DNA from: Spirochaetota bacterium
Lineage (GTDB): Bacteria > Spirochaetota > Spirochaetia > Treponematales > Breznakiellaceae
DNA length: 21,147 bases
Assembly: GCA_023406985.1 (NCBI GenBank)
Contig: JAEXTK010000182.1
Location: forward strand, 1-21,147
Direction: 5' to 3'
Under the pieces are notes generated by a model. The model was not told the DNA's origin. It made no database searches and saw only the letters and a list, made by a program, of their open reading frames with translations. This document shows positions 7,303 to 14,188 of the stretch, piece after piece (the first letter of the stretch is position 1; the number at the start of each line of letters is the position of its first letter). The translations under genes were made by a program, and so were the position numbers.

Positions 7303-8001
7303 CTACTCGAACCAGTACGGATCCACCGAACGGAGGGCGGCGATGGCGTCCCTGCGGTCGCCGGCCCGGAGTTTCTCGTAGAGGGCGGAGACGTAGTTGC
7401 GCACGGTCTGCTCGCCCAGGTGGGCCGCCGCGGCGATCTCCTTGTTGGTCATGCCGCGGAGGAGGTAGCCGGCGATGGTCTTGTCCCGCGGCGTGAGCTC
7501 GTAGTACCAGTCGGGGAGCCGGGGCCGCCCGCTGCGGGCCGCGGCCTCTCGGTGTTCGCCCCCTCCCGCGGCCGACAGCGCGGCGGCGAGGTGCCCGGCC
7601 AGGTCCGGCGCGATGAGGAGGGAGCCGTCGCGCACCGCGCGGATGGCCGAAACGAGCATGCGGGGCGCGATGTTCTTCAATAGATACCCGTGCGCCCCGC
7701 GGGAGAGGGCCTCGGAGACGTACTCGTCGTCCTCGAAGGTGGTGAGCATGATGACCGAGACTTCGGGCCACCGCGAACGGATGACTCCCGCCGCGGCCAC
7801 CCCGTCCATCACCGGCATGCGCACGTCCAGGAGGGCGACGTCCGCGGCCTCCTTCTCCAGGAAGGCGATGGCCTCCTCGCCGTTCGCGGCGGTGCCGACC
7901 ACCCGGAGCCCGTCGTCCAGGCTCTCCAGCACGAGCTTGAGGCTTTCCAGGAAAAGGTACTGATCGTCCGCGAGGAGCAGGCGTATCGGCTTAACGTCCA
8001 T
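7303..8001 (-). CDS. NarL/FixJ-type response regulator
   Basis: This is a 232-residue two-component response regulator. The receiver domain spans about 5-120, with acidic pocket D12/D13, phospho-acceptor D59 (LLDVRMPVMDG), T87 and K109. A LuxR-type helix-turn-helix follows at about 170-215 (LTPRDKTIAGYLLRGMTNKEIAAAAH). All phosphorylation residues are intact. The start at 8001 (MDVKPIRLLLADD) is chosen because it begins at the receiver domain; the frame extends upstream to 8136, but that part has no homology-like character and lies inside the kinase gene. The gene overlaps the kinase gene by 11 bp, so the two are a cognate pair. It is 125 nt upstream of the sugar importer, a likely target. 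Confidence 0.93.
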   Translation of the reverse strand: MDVKPIRLLLADDQYLFLESLKLVLESLDDGLRVVGTAANGEEAIAFLEKEAADVALLDVRMPVMDGVAAAGVIRSRWPEVSVIMLTTFEDDEYVSEALSRGAHGYLLKNIAPRMLVSAIRAVRDGSLLIAPDLAGHLAAALSAAGGGEHREAAARSGRPRLPDWYYELTPRDKTIAGYLLRGMTNKEIAAAAHLGEQTVRNYVSALYEKLRAGDRRDAIAALRSVDPYWFE

Positions 8002-9220
8002 CGTCGTCCTCCGTAAGCGGCACGCTCGCGTGGAGGGCGAAGCCCCCGGGCACCGGCCCCGCCTCGAGCTCTCCGCCGAGTTCGGCGATCCGGTCCCGCA
8101 AGCCCGCGAGCCCGATCCCGGCGCGCTCCGCTTCATTCTTTCCGTCCGGCGCGGCGGATCCGTCGTCGCGGAGGCGGACGTGGACGAGCGAGCCGTCGCG
8201 CCAGAAGCTCACGTCCACTTCCTTCGCCCTGCCGTGCCGGAAGGCGTTCGTCAATCCCTCCTGGATCACCCGGTAGAGGGCCTTCTCCAGGACCCGCGGC
8301 AGGATCGGCGGGATGTTCCCGAAGCTCGTATGCACGGTCACCCCGGTCACGTCCTGGAAGTTCCTGGTGAGCCTCAGGAAGAGGTTCGCGCCCCGCGGCC
8401 GGTCCGCGTCGCGGGAACGGAGGCAAGCCAGGGCCCGCCGCGCCTCGGCCAGGCTCTCGTTCGCGTGGATGCGGGCCTTCTCCAGTATCCCCGCGGTCTC
8501 CTCGATCCCGCCCTTGGAGTATTGGGCCGCCTGGATCAACATGATGAGGTTCGTGAGGGAGTACCCGATGATGTCGTGGATCTCCCCCGCGAGCCGCTTG
8601 CGCTCGTTCTCCATGGCCTCCTCGCGCGCGAAGAGGGCGTAAGTCTGGAAATCGATGTTGGCGTCGGCCACCTTCCGGTACGCGGAGTCCAGGCGTTCGA
8701 GTTCGGCCGCGAGGAGGGCGAGCCGCCGCTCCCGCCATCGGAGGGCCGCGCCGAGGGCCGCGACGAGGGAGAGCGAGGCGAAGATGGCCATCATCTCCTC
8801 GGCGGTCGCCCCGGCGACCGGTTCCCCCCACGCGCTGTGCGGCCGGAGCGCCACGAGGAGCGCGACGACGACCGCGCCGGCGAGCGCGAGTCCCGCGGGG
8901 AGGGCGAACGCCAGGGTGAGGGCGAGCGCGAGCGGCGCCGCGGCCGGCCCTATGACGCCGAGATCGGGCCCCGCGGCGTTGGCCAGGAAGGCGAGGCCGG
9001 AGAGGGACAGGGCCGCGGAGACGCCCGTCACGAGCGGGCTGCCGAGGAAGGCGGGGAAGGCGAGGAACGCCATGGCGAGGTACACCGCGGCCACCTGCGC
9101 GATCTTGTCGCTCTCGAGCGCGGCCCCGCGGTCCGCGCGGAAGGCGGCCCAGGAGGCGGCGTAGCAGCCGAGGGAGACGAGGAGGGGGAAAACGATCCTG
9201 AACGAGCGGCCGCTTCTCAT
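7991..9220 (-). CDS. Membrane histidine kinase, NarX/DesK-like (HisKA_3)
   Basis: This is a 409-residue sensor kinase. The N-terminal half (about 8-160) is a bundle of roughly six hydrophobic helices with little extracytoplasmic sequence, followed by a coiled segment (about 162-210). The phospho-acceptor site is EIHDIIGYSLTN with H215, the HisKA_3 type. The HATPase domain has EGLTNAFRHG (N325), RDDG (351-354) and GIGLAGLRDRI (368-378). This class pairs with NarL-type regulators, and the partner gene overlaps its 3' end by 11 bp. The signal is unknown; an integral-membrane sensor suggests a membrane-linked or small-molecule cue. The start follows the secretion-operon stop by 47 nt, with no strong ribosome site seen, so it may depend on read-through or on its own unrecognised promoter. 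Confidence 0.92.
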   Translation of the reverse strand: MRSGRSFRIVFPLLVSLGCYAASWAAFRADRGAALESDKIAQVAAVYLAMAFLAFPAFLGSPLVTGVSAALSLSGLAFLANAAGPDLGVIGPAAAPLALALTLAFALPAGLALAGAVVVALLVALRPHSAWGEPVAGATAEEMMAIFASLSLVAALGAALRWRERRLALLAAELERLDSAYRKVADANIDFQTYALFAREEAMENERKRLAGEIHDIIGYSLTNLIMLIQAAQYSKGGIEETAGILEKARIHANESLAEARRALACLRSRDADRPRGANLFLRLTRNFQDVTGVTVHTSFGNIPPILPRVLEKALYRVIQEGLTNAFRHGRAKEVDVSFWRDGSLVHVRLRDDGSAAPDGKNEAERAGIGLAGLRDRIAELGGELEAGPVPGGFALHASVPLTEDDDGR

Positions 9221-9242
9221 CGCGCGCCCATGGTAGCACGAG

Positions 9243-9256
9243 GACGCGCCCGCGTC
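9243..9256. other. GC-rich hairpin between secretion operon and kinase gene
   Basis: GACGCG-CC-CGCGTC is a perfect 14-nt inverted repeat in the 47-nt gap. As RNA it would fold with a 5-bp stem and 4-nt loop. No T-run follows on the minus strand, so at most it is a weak or Rho-assisted stop or a processing site. Confidence 0.3.
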
Positions 9257-9267
9257 AGCTCGGGGCG

Positions 9268-9930
9268 TTACGGCGCCTCCCCCATCGAGCGGAGCCGCCG
9301 CTCGACGTCCGGGTCGTAGCGGAAGGCGAGGAAGTCCGCGAGGCGGGCGGCCGCGTGCGCGGCGTCGTCCAAGCGGTATTGGTAGAGGTCCGCGAGGAAC
9401 AGGTAGACGAAGGGATCCTTGGCGCCGCCGGCGAGGAGCCCTTCGAGCTTTTCCGCCGCGGCGCGGTAATCCCCTCGCCGGAAATCGAGGACGGCGCGCA
9501 AGTAGCCCGCGGCGGGATTGCCGCCGCGCACGGCCTCGTTCCGGCGGAGTAGATCCTCCGCCTCCCGCCAGTTCTTCTCTTCCAGGGCCCGCTCCGCGCG
9601 GCCGAGCAGCTGATCGGCGGAGATCATCTTGACGTAGACGACCTGGGTCGCGTCCGAATAGTCGATCTCCGTTTCGACCTTCTCGTACCCTTCCCGGCCG
9701 GCGACGAGGCGGTGCGCGCCCATCGGCAGCCCCGCGAGCGCGAACCGTCCGTTCACGTCGCTGGTCGCCATCACCGCGCCGTCCACCTCGACCACCGCGC
9801 CTTGGACCGGCTGGCTCTCGAAATCGTAGATCATGCCGTTCAAGGCAGCATCCCGTCTCTCATTTCCGACGCTTGCGCAGGAAGCGAGGATTACCAGTAT
9901 CGCCGGGAGGAACCGCGCGTAGCGTATCAT
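9268..9930 (-). CDS. Lipoprotein with carboxypeptidase-regulatory-like domain and TPR-like helices
   Basis: This is a 220-residue predicted lipoprotein. The signal peptide ends in lipobox LASC with Cys18. Residues about 31-101 form a beta-sandwich of the carboxypeptidase-regulatory-like type (NGMIYDFESQPVQGAVVEVDG, then SDVNGRFALAGLPMGAHRLVAGREGYE in segments). Residues about 105-200 are amphipathic helices in TPR style (LLGRAERALEEKNWREAEDLL, LDFRRGDYRAAAEKLEGLL, then FLADLYQYR). The ATG overlaps the preceding stop by 4 bp (ATGA), so it is the last gene of the secretion operon. A pilotin-like or outer-membrane assembly role is possible, since T2SS secretins often need a lipoprotein partner, but this is inferred from position only. 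Confidence 0.8.
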   Translation of the reverse strand: MIRYARFLPAILVILASCASVGNERRDAALNGMIYDFESQPVQGAVVEVDGAVMATSDVNGRFALAGLPMGAHRLVAGREGYEKVETEIDYSDATQVVYVKMISADQLLGRAERALEEKNWREAEDLLRRNEAVRGGNPAAGYLRAVLDFRRGDYRAAAEKLEGLLAGGAKDPFVYLFLADLYQYRLDDAAHAAARLADFLAFRYDPDVERRLRSMGEAP

Positions 9931-10418
9931 CGTTGCCCGCTCCTTTCCACGGAGTATAACTCGCCGTTTACCGAGAGTATGTCCGCATCGGCCTCGACCC
10001 TGACGAGGGCCGCGCCGTCCTCCGCCTTACCGTCGACCCGGACCTTGAGGGGACGGTTCATCCGCGTATCCTTGTAAAAGCGCCACTGGATACCTTGCTC
10101 GTCGATTACCGACCCGATTGTCCGCAACCATGGGGCCGGCGTCGGAGATTTCGGCGCCTCGGCGACTTCGGCCGCATCAGGGGCCGGGCCCTCCCGCTTG
10201 GCGCGCGGAAGGGTGAAAGCGGCCAACAGCTCCCCGGGAGTCGCGCGTGTCCTTTGGATAACTTCCTCTCCTGCGGGCTCCCCTGTCCCGGTCTCACGGA
10301 GGGGGTGGCCGTCCTGCGATCCCGTCGCCCCAAGCGGAGGATCTGCCGAGAGGTACGACAAAGCGAGGAGGCTCGCGATGAGGAGGAGCTTTAGGATATG
10401 GAGCAGCCTATTCGCCAT
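9927..10418 (-). CDS. Small membrane-anchored protein of the secretion operon, possible GspC/PilP equivalent
   Basis: The 163-residue product is not recognised from a strong family motif. It has an N-terminal hydrophobic segment (about 4-25), a Pro/Ala/Glu-rich linker (about 26-95) and a small C-terminal domain (about 97-163) with WLRTIGSVIDEQGIQWRFY and ADILSVNGELYSVE. An anchor plus flexible linker plus small beta domain is the architecture of GspC and PilP, which join the inner-membrane platform to the secretin. It directly follows gspM, as pilP follows pilO in type IV pilus operons. The gene overlaps gspM by 11 bp and the lipoprotein gene by 4 bp. The existence of the gene is well supported by these couplings; the GspC/PilP role is a structural guess. 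Confidence 0.75.
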   Translation of the reverse strand: MANRLLHILKLLLIASLLALSYLSADPPLGATGSQDGHPLRETGTGEPAGEEVIQRTRATPGELLAAFTLPRAKREGPAPDAAEVAEAPKSPTPAPWLRTIGSVIDEQGIQWRFYKDTRMNRPLKVRVDGKAEDGAALVRVEADADILSVNGELYSVERSGQR

Positions 10419-10899
10419 AACGGATCCTGAAAACGAAGTCGGCGTTATCCCCGACCGGGACGGTGCGGAAGGTGAGCGACGCGAGGCTCGCGCCGCGCGT
10501 CTCCGCCTCTTGAAGAAACGAGAGGAAGGCGAGCATCGAGCCGGAAACGGCGAACTCTATGTATTCACCGTCTTCCGACGGGGATAGCTGGTATCGGCCG
10601 GGCACCAAGGCCCATTTTGCGAGGAGTGCCTTCATGGACGTCCCGAATTCGGTGATCGCGGGCTTCTCGTCCATGCCGGTGTTGTCCGCAAGACGCCGCT
10701 CCAACGCGTCGATCCGCCGCTGAAGGTACGCTTGATCCGATTCTCCCCCTCCCATCTTCGCTATCGCCGTTGCCAAGGCGGTCTCCGATTTTTTTGCCGA
10801 CTGTATCCTCAGCATGCTGGAGAAGATTGAAAGGGCGAAGGTCGCCAGAAGCGACGTGAGGACGAATATCCAGACCAGCCGGCGCTCATTCTTCGTCAT
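10408..10899 (-). CDS. gspM: Type II secretion platform protein, GspM/PilO-like
   Basis: The 163-residue product has one N-terminal membrane helix (about 8-30, VWIFVLTSLLATFAL), a coiled coil (about 32-72) and a C-terminal alpha/beta domain ending in FVFRIRYGE. This is the bitopic layout of GspM/PilO, which pairs with GspL in the inner-membrane platform. The start at 10899 (MTKNERRLVWIF) gives this clean topology. The frame is open further upstream to 11019, but that part is out-of-frame overlap with gspL. It overlaps gspL by 14 bp and the next gene by 11 bp. Sequence conservation in this family is weak, so the call rests mainly on topology and position. Confidence 0.72.
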   Translation of the reverse strand: MTKNERRLVWIFVLTSLLATFALSIFSSMLRIQSAKKSETALATAIAKMGGGESDQAYLQRRIDALERRLADNTGMDEKPAITEFGTSMKALLAKWALVPGRYQLSPSEDGEYIEFAVSGSMLAFLSFLQEAETRGASLASLTFRTVPVGDNADFVFRIRYGE

Positions 10900-12022
10900 A
10901 ACGGACCTTGCCGGACAACGTGAAGCGCTCTCCGCCAGCCGGGAGGGGGGTCGCTTGATGGAGGCGGATTTCTTTGAAGACCGTGGAGGCTTCGAATCTG
11001 CGCAGGATATCCAGGGCATCTTCTCCGTCGGCTTCCAGCTGGAAGGAATCGCTTCGGACCGCCAGGGAGCGGGCCCAGGCGCGTCCTCCCATGCGATAGG
11101 CTATTTCCTCAAGGAGCTCGTAGCCGGACACGACAGGACGCGGCGGAAGTGACGCGACTGCCGATTGCAGTTCCGCTAATTTCTTTTTGAGCGCGCCGCT
11201 CTTGGCGGTCTCCATAGACAGAAGCCGATATTCGGATCGGAGAGCCGACACTCGTTTCTCCCATGCGTCGGCGTAGCGGGAAAGCGCGAGCGCTCCGGCT
11301 ATCATGTTCAAAGCGACAAGCGCCGCTAGGATGGCGGCCCGGGTTCCGCGGTTTTTAGGGGGCGATGCGAATAGGAAACGGTCGGCGACTCTTGATCCGG
11401 AAACGAGCTCGTCGGCTTCGTACCGCGTCGGCCGCAATCCCGTCACGCGGGTGAGGGCTTCAACCGCGGCGCCTGCCGCATCGGTGCCCAGGCCGGAAAC
11501 GGAAATCATCGAAGAACGGCTCATGCCGGAAGGGCGTGAAAGGGAGACGAGCAATTCCTCCATATCGTACTCAAGCCGCTCCCCCCGTGGTGAGGAAGCG
11601 AACGAGAGTATCCTCTTCTCCTCAAGCACGGCGGCTTCAATCCAGCGGGGAGCGATCAAGACGACCAGATGCGGTCCGCCTTCAGTGCTCCGCGGGACCG
11701 ACCGCATCAGGTGCGCCCCTGAAACCAGCGGCGTGCGCAGGTCCTGATAGCGGTGAAGACCGGCCCTTTGGGTAGCGAAGACGAGGTATGCTCCCCGTTT
11801 CGGCCCGTTCCGTACGAAGTCGATGACCGTTTCTTGAGGCGCTCCGGGATACATGGCTCGCAGTTTGAAACGGATGGCGCCCTCGGCCTGCTCTGGCTTG
11901 AGCGGCGGCAAATCCACGAGATAGGTGCCGACATCCGACGGCGACAGGATCAGGATCGCCCCATCGCGACCGGGAGGATACGCGAGGATTTCCTCGATCG
12001 TCATGATACGGGATTTCTTCAT
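10886..12022 (-). CDS. gspL: Type II secretion platform protein, GspL-like (PilM-PilN type)
   Basis: This is a 378-residue protein. The cytoplasmic part (about 1-225) has the weak actin-like, PilM-like pattern expected of GspL (VGTYLVDLPPLKPEQAEGAIRFKL, then HLVVLIAPRWIEAAVLEEKR in segments). A single membrane helix follows at about 228-250, then a coiled coil (about 253-290) and a small periplasmic domain ending in GERFTLSGKVRYDEE. GspL anchors the GspE ATPase to the membrane. The ATG overlaps the gspK stop by 4 bp (ATGA). The N-terminal domain is divergent; the call comes from layout and position between gspK and gspM. Confidence 0.75.
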   Translation of the reverse strand: MKKSRIMTIEEILAYPPGRDGAILILSPSDVGTYLVDLPPLKPEQAEGAIRFKLRAMYPGAPQETVIDFVRNGPKRGAYLVFATQRAGLHRYQDLRTPLVSGAHLMRSVPRSTEGGPHLVVLIAPRWIEAAVLEEKRILSFASSPRGERLEYDMEELLVSLSRPSGMSRSSMISVSGLGTDAAGAAVEALTRVTGLRPTRYEADELVSGSRVADRFLFASPPKNRGTRAAILAALVALNMIAGALALSRYADAWEKRVSALRSEYRLLSMETAKSGALKKKLAELQSAVASLPPRPVVSGYELLEEIAYRMGGRAWARSLAVRSDSFQLEADGEDALDILRRFEASTVFKEIRLHQATPLPAGGERFTLSGKVRYDEE

Positions 12023-13023
12023 TCGAAACGCGTCTCCACGATCTCCAATCGAGGGGCCGAGGAACTTTCTCCGTCTCCGTCAGGATAACGACCGATGATC
12101 ATGACGCAACGCCTACCGTTCTTTTCCGCTGAAAGCTCCCAAAACCAGGTCCGGCTTCCGAAATAATGCAGCAACCGGTTCTCCTCGTCTACGCCGAGGA
12201 GGGATTTGAGGTCCTTCTCATCGATCTCGTGCGTTTCCCGCTCCCGGATGATGCGCTCCGCCTTGGCCGCAGGCGATTCGAGACCGTAATCAGGATATTT
12301 GCACAGTTCCCTGAGAACGAAGACATCGACGAAGTTGACGTTCATGACGGGTTCCGCCGATATCAACGGAAAATACGCATCGTACTGGGCGCCGAGAAAG
12401 GTCCTGAGGCTGTCCCGCGTCACGAGAGTCTTGGCGAGGAGCAAGGGCCGGAGCTTCAGGCGGAGGGCTTCCCCCTGTTCTTCCGAGCCCGTAATGGAGG
12501 ACGCGAACGAACTGAGGGCGAATTCGTCGGTCAAGTTGACGTTGGCCCATCCGTAGGTGGTGAGCCTTCCTGTGAAATCATCCGGCTGGAAGAACGCACC
12601 ATAGTGGGCGCTCAGGATAGAGAGGCCCGCGTCTTCCCGGTACTGTTGGAGCTCGTCCGCCGACCTGCCGGGCGTCAGGAGCGACGACAGCGCCGTCTTC
12701 TCGAATACGTTCTTCCGCACGAAGTTGACGTTGATGGCGCTGGATCGGTCGGTTATGCCGAGCTCGATCCCGCCGACCACCCGGCCGTCCAGCTCCTGGA
12801 CCGGATCGAACCTTCCGTCGGCTTCCGGCGTCGGGTCCTTCTTCAGGGCCGCGAGGATGCCGAGGGCGGCGTCCGTAAGCTCCTTGTCGGCGAAGAATCG
12901 GAGCCTACTGTTTCGTTCGGCAAGGGCAGCGGCCGAAAGGAAACGGGCGACTCCGATGGCGAGGATGGCGATGAACAGCAACACGAACAGGAATTGCGGG
13001 GCGATGGATCCGCCGTCTCTCAT
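12019..13023 (-). CDS. gspK: Minor pseudopilin GspK
   Basis: This is a 334-residue protein with a 5-residue leader (MRDGG) followed by a hydrophobic N-terminal helix (APQFLFVLLFIAILAIGVARF) and a large periplasmic domain. The size and the repeated N-V-N-F-V type segments (SSAINVNFV, about 92-100; PVMNVNFVDVF later) fit GspK, the large tip pseudopilin of T2SS. Position +5 after the cleavage Gly is Gln rather than Glu; absence of Glu+5 is a known trait of GspK. The ATG overlaps the gspJ stop by 4 bp. GspK normally forms a tip complex with GspI and GspJ, whose genes are immediately upstream. Confidence 0.83.
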   Translation of the reverse strand: MRDGGSIAPQFLFVLLFIAILAIGVARFLSAAALAERNSRLRFFADKELTDAALGILAALKKDPTPEADGRFDPVQELDGRVVGGIELGITDRSSAINVNFVRKNVFEKTALSSLLTPGRSADELQQYREDAGLSILSAHYGAFFQPDDFTGRLTTYGWANVNLTDEFALSSFASSITGSEEQGEALRLKLRPLLLAKTLVTRDSLRTFLGAQYDAYFPLISAEPVMNVNFVDVFVLRELCKYPDYGLESPAAKAERIIRERETHEIDEKDLKSLLGVDEENRLLHYFGSRTWFWELSAEKNGRRCVMIIGRYPDGDGESSSAPRLEIVETRFE

Positions 13024-13553
13024 TTTGCGGGGGCTCCGAGAGGGTGGGCGCCGAAAGGCGCGACGATGCGTACGTCGCGATCCTCCAACGTGTATGCGAT
13101 TTCCAGGCCAACGGGCATGGCCCCGTTGGTCGATAGTACGCGTATATCGGCATTTTCGATCCTCTCGAATCGGGTGACTACGTCGTCGGCCATCATGAAG
13201 AGCCGGTCGTCACGTAATCCGACGCGCAGCGTCCGATCTTTCATTCCCTGGAACCAGGGGATTACGAGGTCGTTCCCGTCCCGCTCGATCTTCGCGGAAC
13301 GTTGCCAATAGGGAATGCGCACCTGGCCGACCGCCGCGCGGAGCCGGTCGTCAGTCTTGAGGAGGACAACGGAAGCGCCGGCCTTCCGTTGGGCGCTGCC
13401 GGCCAAAGCGAGCGCGCCGGATACGCCCGAAAGCAGGGCGCCGCCTATTATTACCGCCAGCGCCATCGCCGTCAGGACCTCGATGGTGGTGAAGCCCGCG
13501 TCCCGCTCAGTTCCCGTTCCCTCCGCGCATGGCGTCGAGGAGCTTCGTCGCAT
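13020..13553 (-). CDS. gspJ: Minor pseudopilin GspJ
   Basis: This is a 177-residue pseudopilin. The class III leader ends in RDAG and is followed by FTTIEVLTAMALAVIIGGALLSG, with the conserved Phe+1 and Glu+5 (residues 21 and 25). The C-terminal part is a beta-rich globular domain (YWQRSAKIERDGNDLVIPWFQGM, then RLFMMADDVVTRFERIENADIRVL in segments). The ATG at 13553 gives a 20-residue leader and lies inside gspI, overlapping it by 47 bp; no later in-frame start precedes the leader motif. The reading frame continues open upstream, but that is non-coding overlap with gspI and gspG. The stop overlaps the gspK start by 4 bp. Confidence 0.82.
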   Translation of the reverse strand: MRRSSSTPCAEGTGTERDAGFTTIEVLTAMALAVIIGGALLSGVSGALALAGSAQRKAGASVVLLKTDDRLRAAVGQVRIPYWQRSAKIERDGNDLVIPWFQGMKDRTLRVGLRDDRLFMMADDVVTRFERIENADIRVLSTNGAMPVGLEIAYTLEDRDVRIVAPFGAHPLGAPAK

Positions 13554-13722
13554 AGTCGTTGCGCTCTTCGATATGCTCCGCCGTTCGTTCGAATCGCGCG
13601 GCAGCGGTCCGGCCGGCCGCGCCGAGGCCGGAAAGGACGGCCGTAGCCGTGATCGAGACGATGAGTACGGCGACGACGGCGTCGACGAGCGCGTACCCAT
13701 CATCCTTCCCAGGATACGACAT
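13507..13722 (-). CDS. gspI: Very short GspI-like minor pseudopilin
   Basis: This is a 71-residue protein with leader MSYPGKDDG followed by YALVDAVVAVLIVSITATAVLSG, a pseudopilin-type N-terminal helix, then a short helical tail ending in LLDAMRGGNGN. Position +5 after the cleavage Gly is Asp (residue 14) instead of Glu. GspI proteins are usually well over 100 residues, so this one retains only the helix stem and lacks the globular domain. The slot between gspG and gspJ supports GspI rather than GspH. It overlaps gspG by 23 bp and gspJ by 47 bp, and AAAGGA precedes the start. The gene looks intact rather than broken, since the overlaps on both sides are consistent. Confidence 0.7.
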   Translation of the reverse strand: MSYPGKDDGYALVDAVVAVLIVSITATAVLSGLGAAGRTAAARFERTAEHIEERNDYATKLLDAMRGGNGN

Positions 13723-14167
13723 CCTCGTCCTTTCCTTCTCCTCCTTCCCGGCCGTCGGCGCCCAGGGACCGGAGGCCGAAGGGAAGGCCGTTCGGACCGG
13801 GCAAAGAATAGGCGTACTCGTTTCCCCAAGGATCGTCGGGGATCGGCTTGTTGACGTACGGGCCGGACCAACGCCGCGGCACCGGTTCCAGGCTCGGCTT
13901 CTCCCATAGCGCCTTGAGCCCCTGGTCCGCGGTGGGGTATTGTCCGCAATCCAGGTAGTACGAGTCGAGCGCCATGGCGAAGGTCTCGATCTGGCTCCGC
14001 GCCGCGACGGTGCGGGCTTTGTCCAGGTAGCGTACCGCCATGAACCCGACCGTCGACGTCAATATCATCACGATCCCGATGACGATGAGCGTCTCGATGA
14101 AGGTCCACCCCGCCTCCTTTCCGTCGCGGCCTTCCCGTTCCTCTTTCGTATTTTTCTGATTCGCCAT
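13700..14167 (-). CDS. gspG: Major pseudopilin GspG
   Basis: This is a 155-residue major pseudopilin, the main subunit of the T2SS piston. A 20-residue charged leader ends in KEAG and is followed by WTFIETLIVIGIVMILTS, with Trp at +1 and Glu at +5 (residue 25). The globular part is a close match to the GspG pattern: YYLDCGQYPTADQGLKAL, then SGPYVNKPIPDDPWGNEYAYSLPG in segments, and SLGADGREGGEG with the calcium-binding Asp, ending in DVVSWEG. Trp at +1 is unusual, as Phe or Met is the rule. The gene is 21 nt downstream of gspF with a GGGAG ribosome site. Confidence 0.93.
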   Translation of the reverse strand: MANQKNTKEEREGRDGKEAGWTFIETLIVIGIVMILTSTVGFMAVRYLDKARTVAARSQIETFAMALDSYYLDCGQYPTADQGLKALWEKPSLEPVPRRWSGPYVNKPIPDDPWGNEYAYSLPGPNGLPFGLRSLGADGREGGEGKDEDVVSWEG

Positions 14168-14188
14168 GACGCGCCTCTCCCTTTTGGC

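Noticed and set aside
6098..7381. 427-codon plus-strand open frame opposite the sugar-binding protein gene
   Set aside because: It is antisense to a canonical binding protein with signal peptide and ribosome site, and no domain is recognisable.
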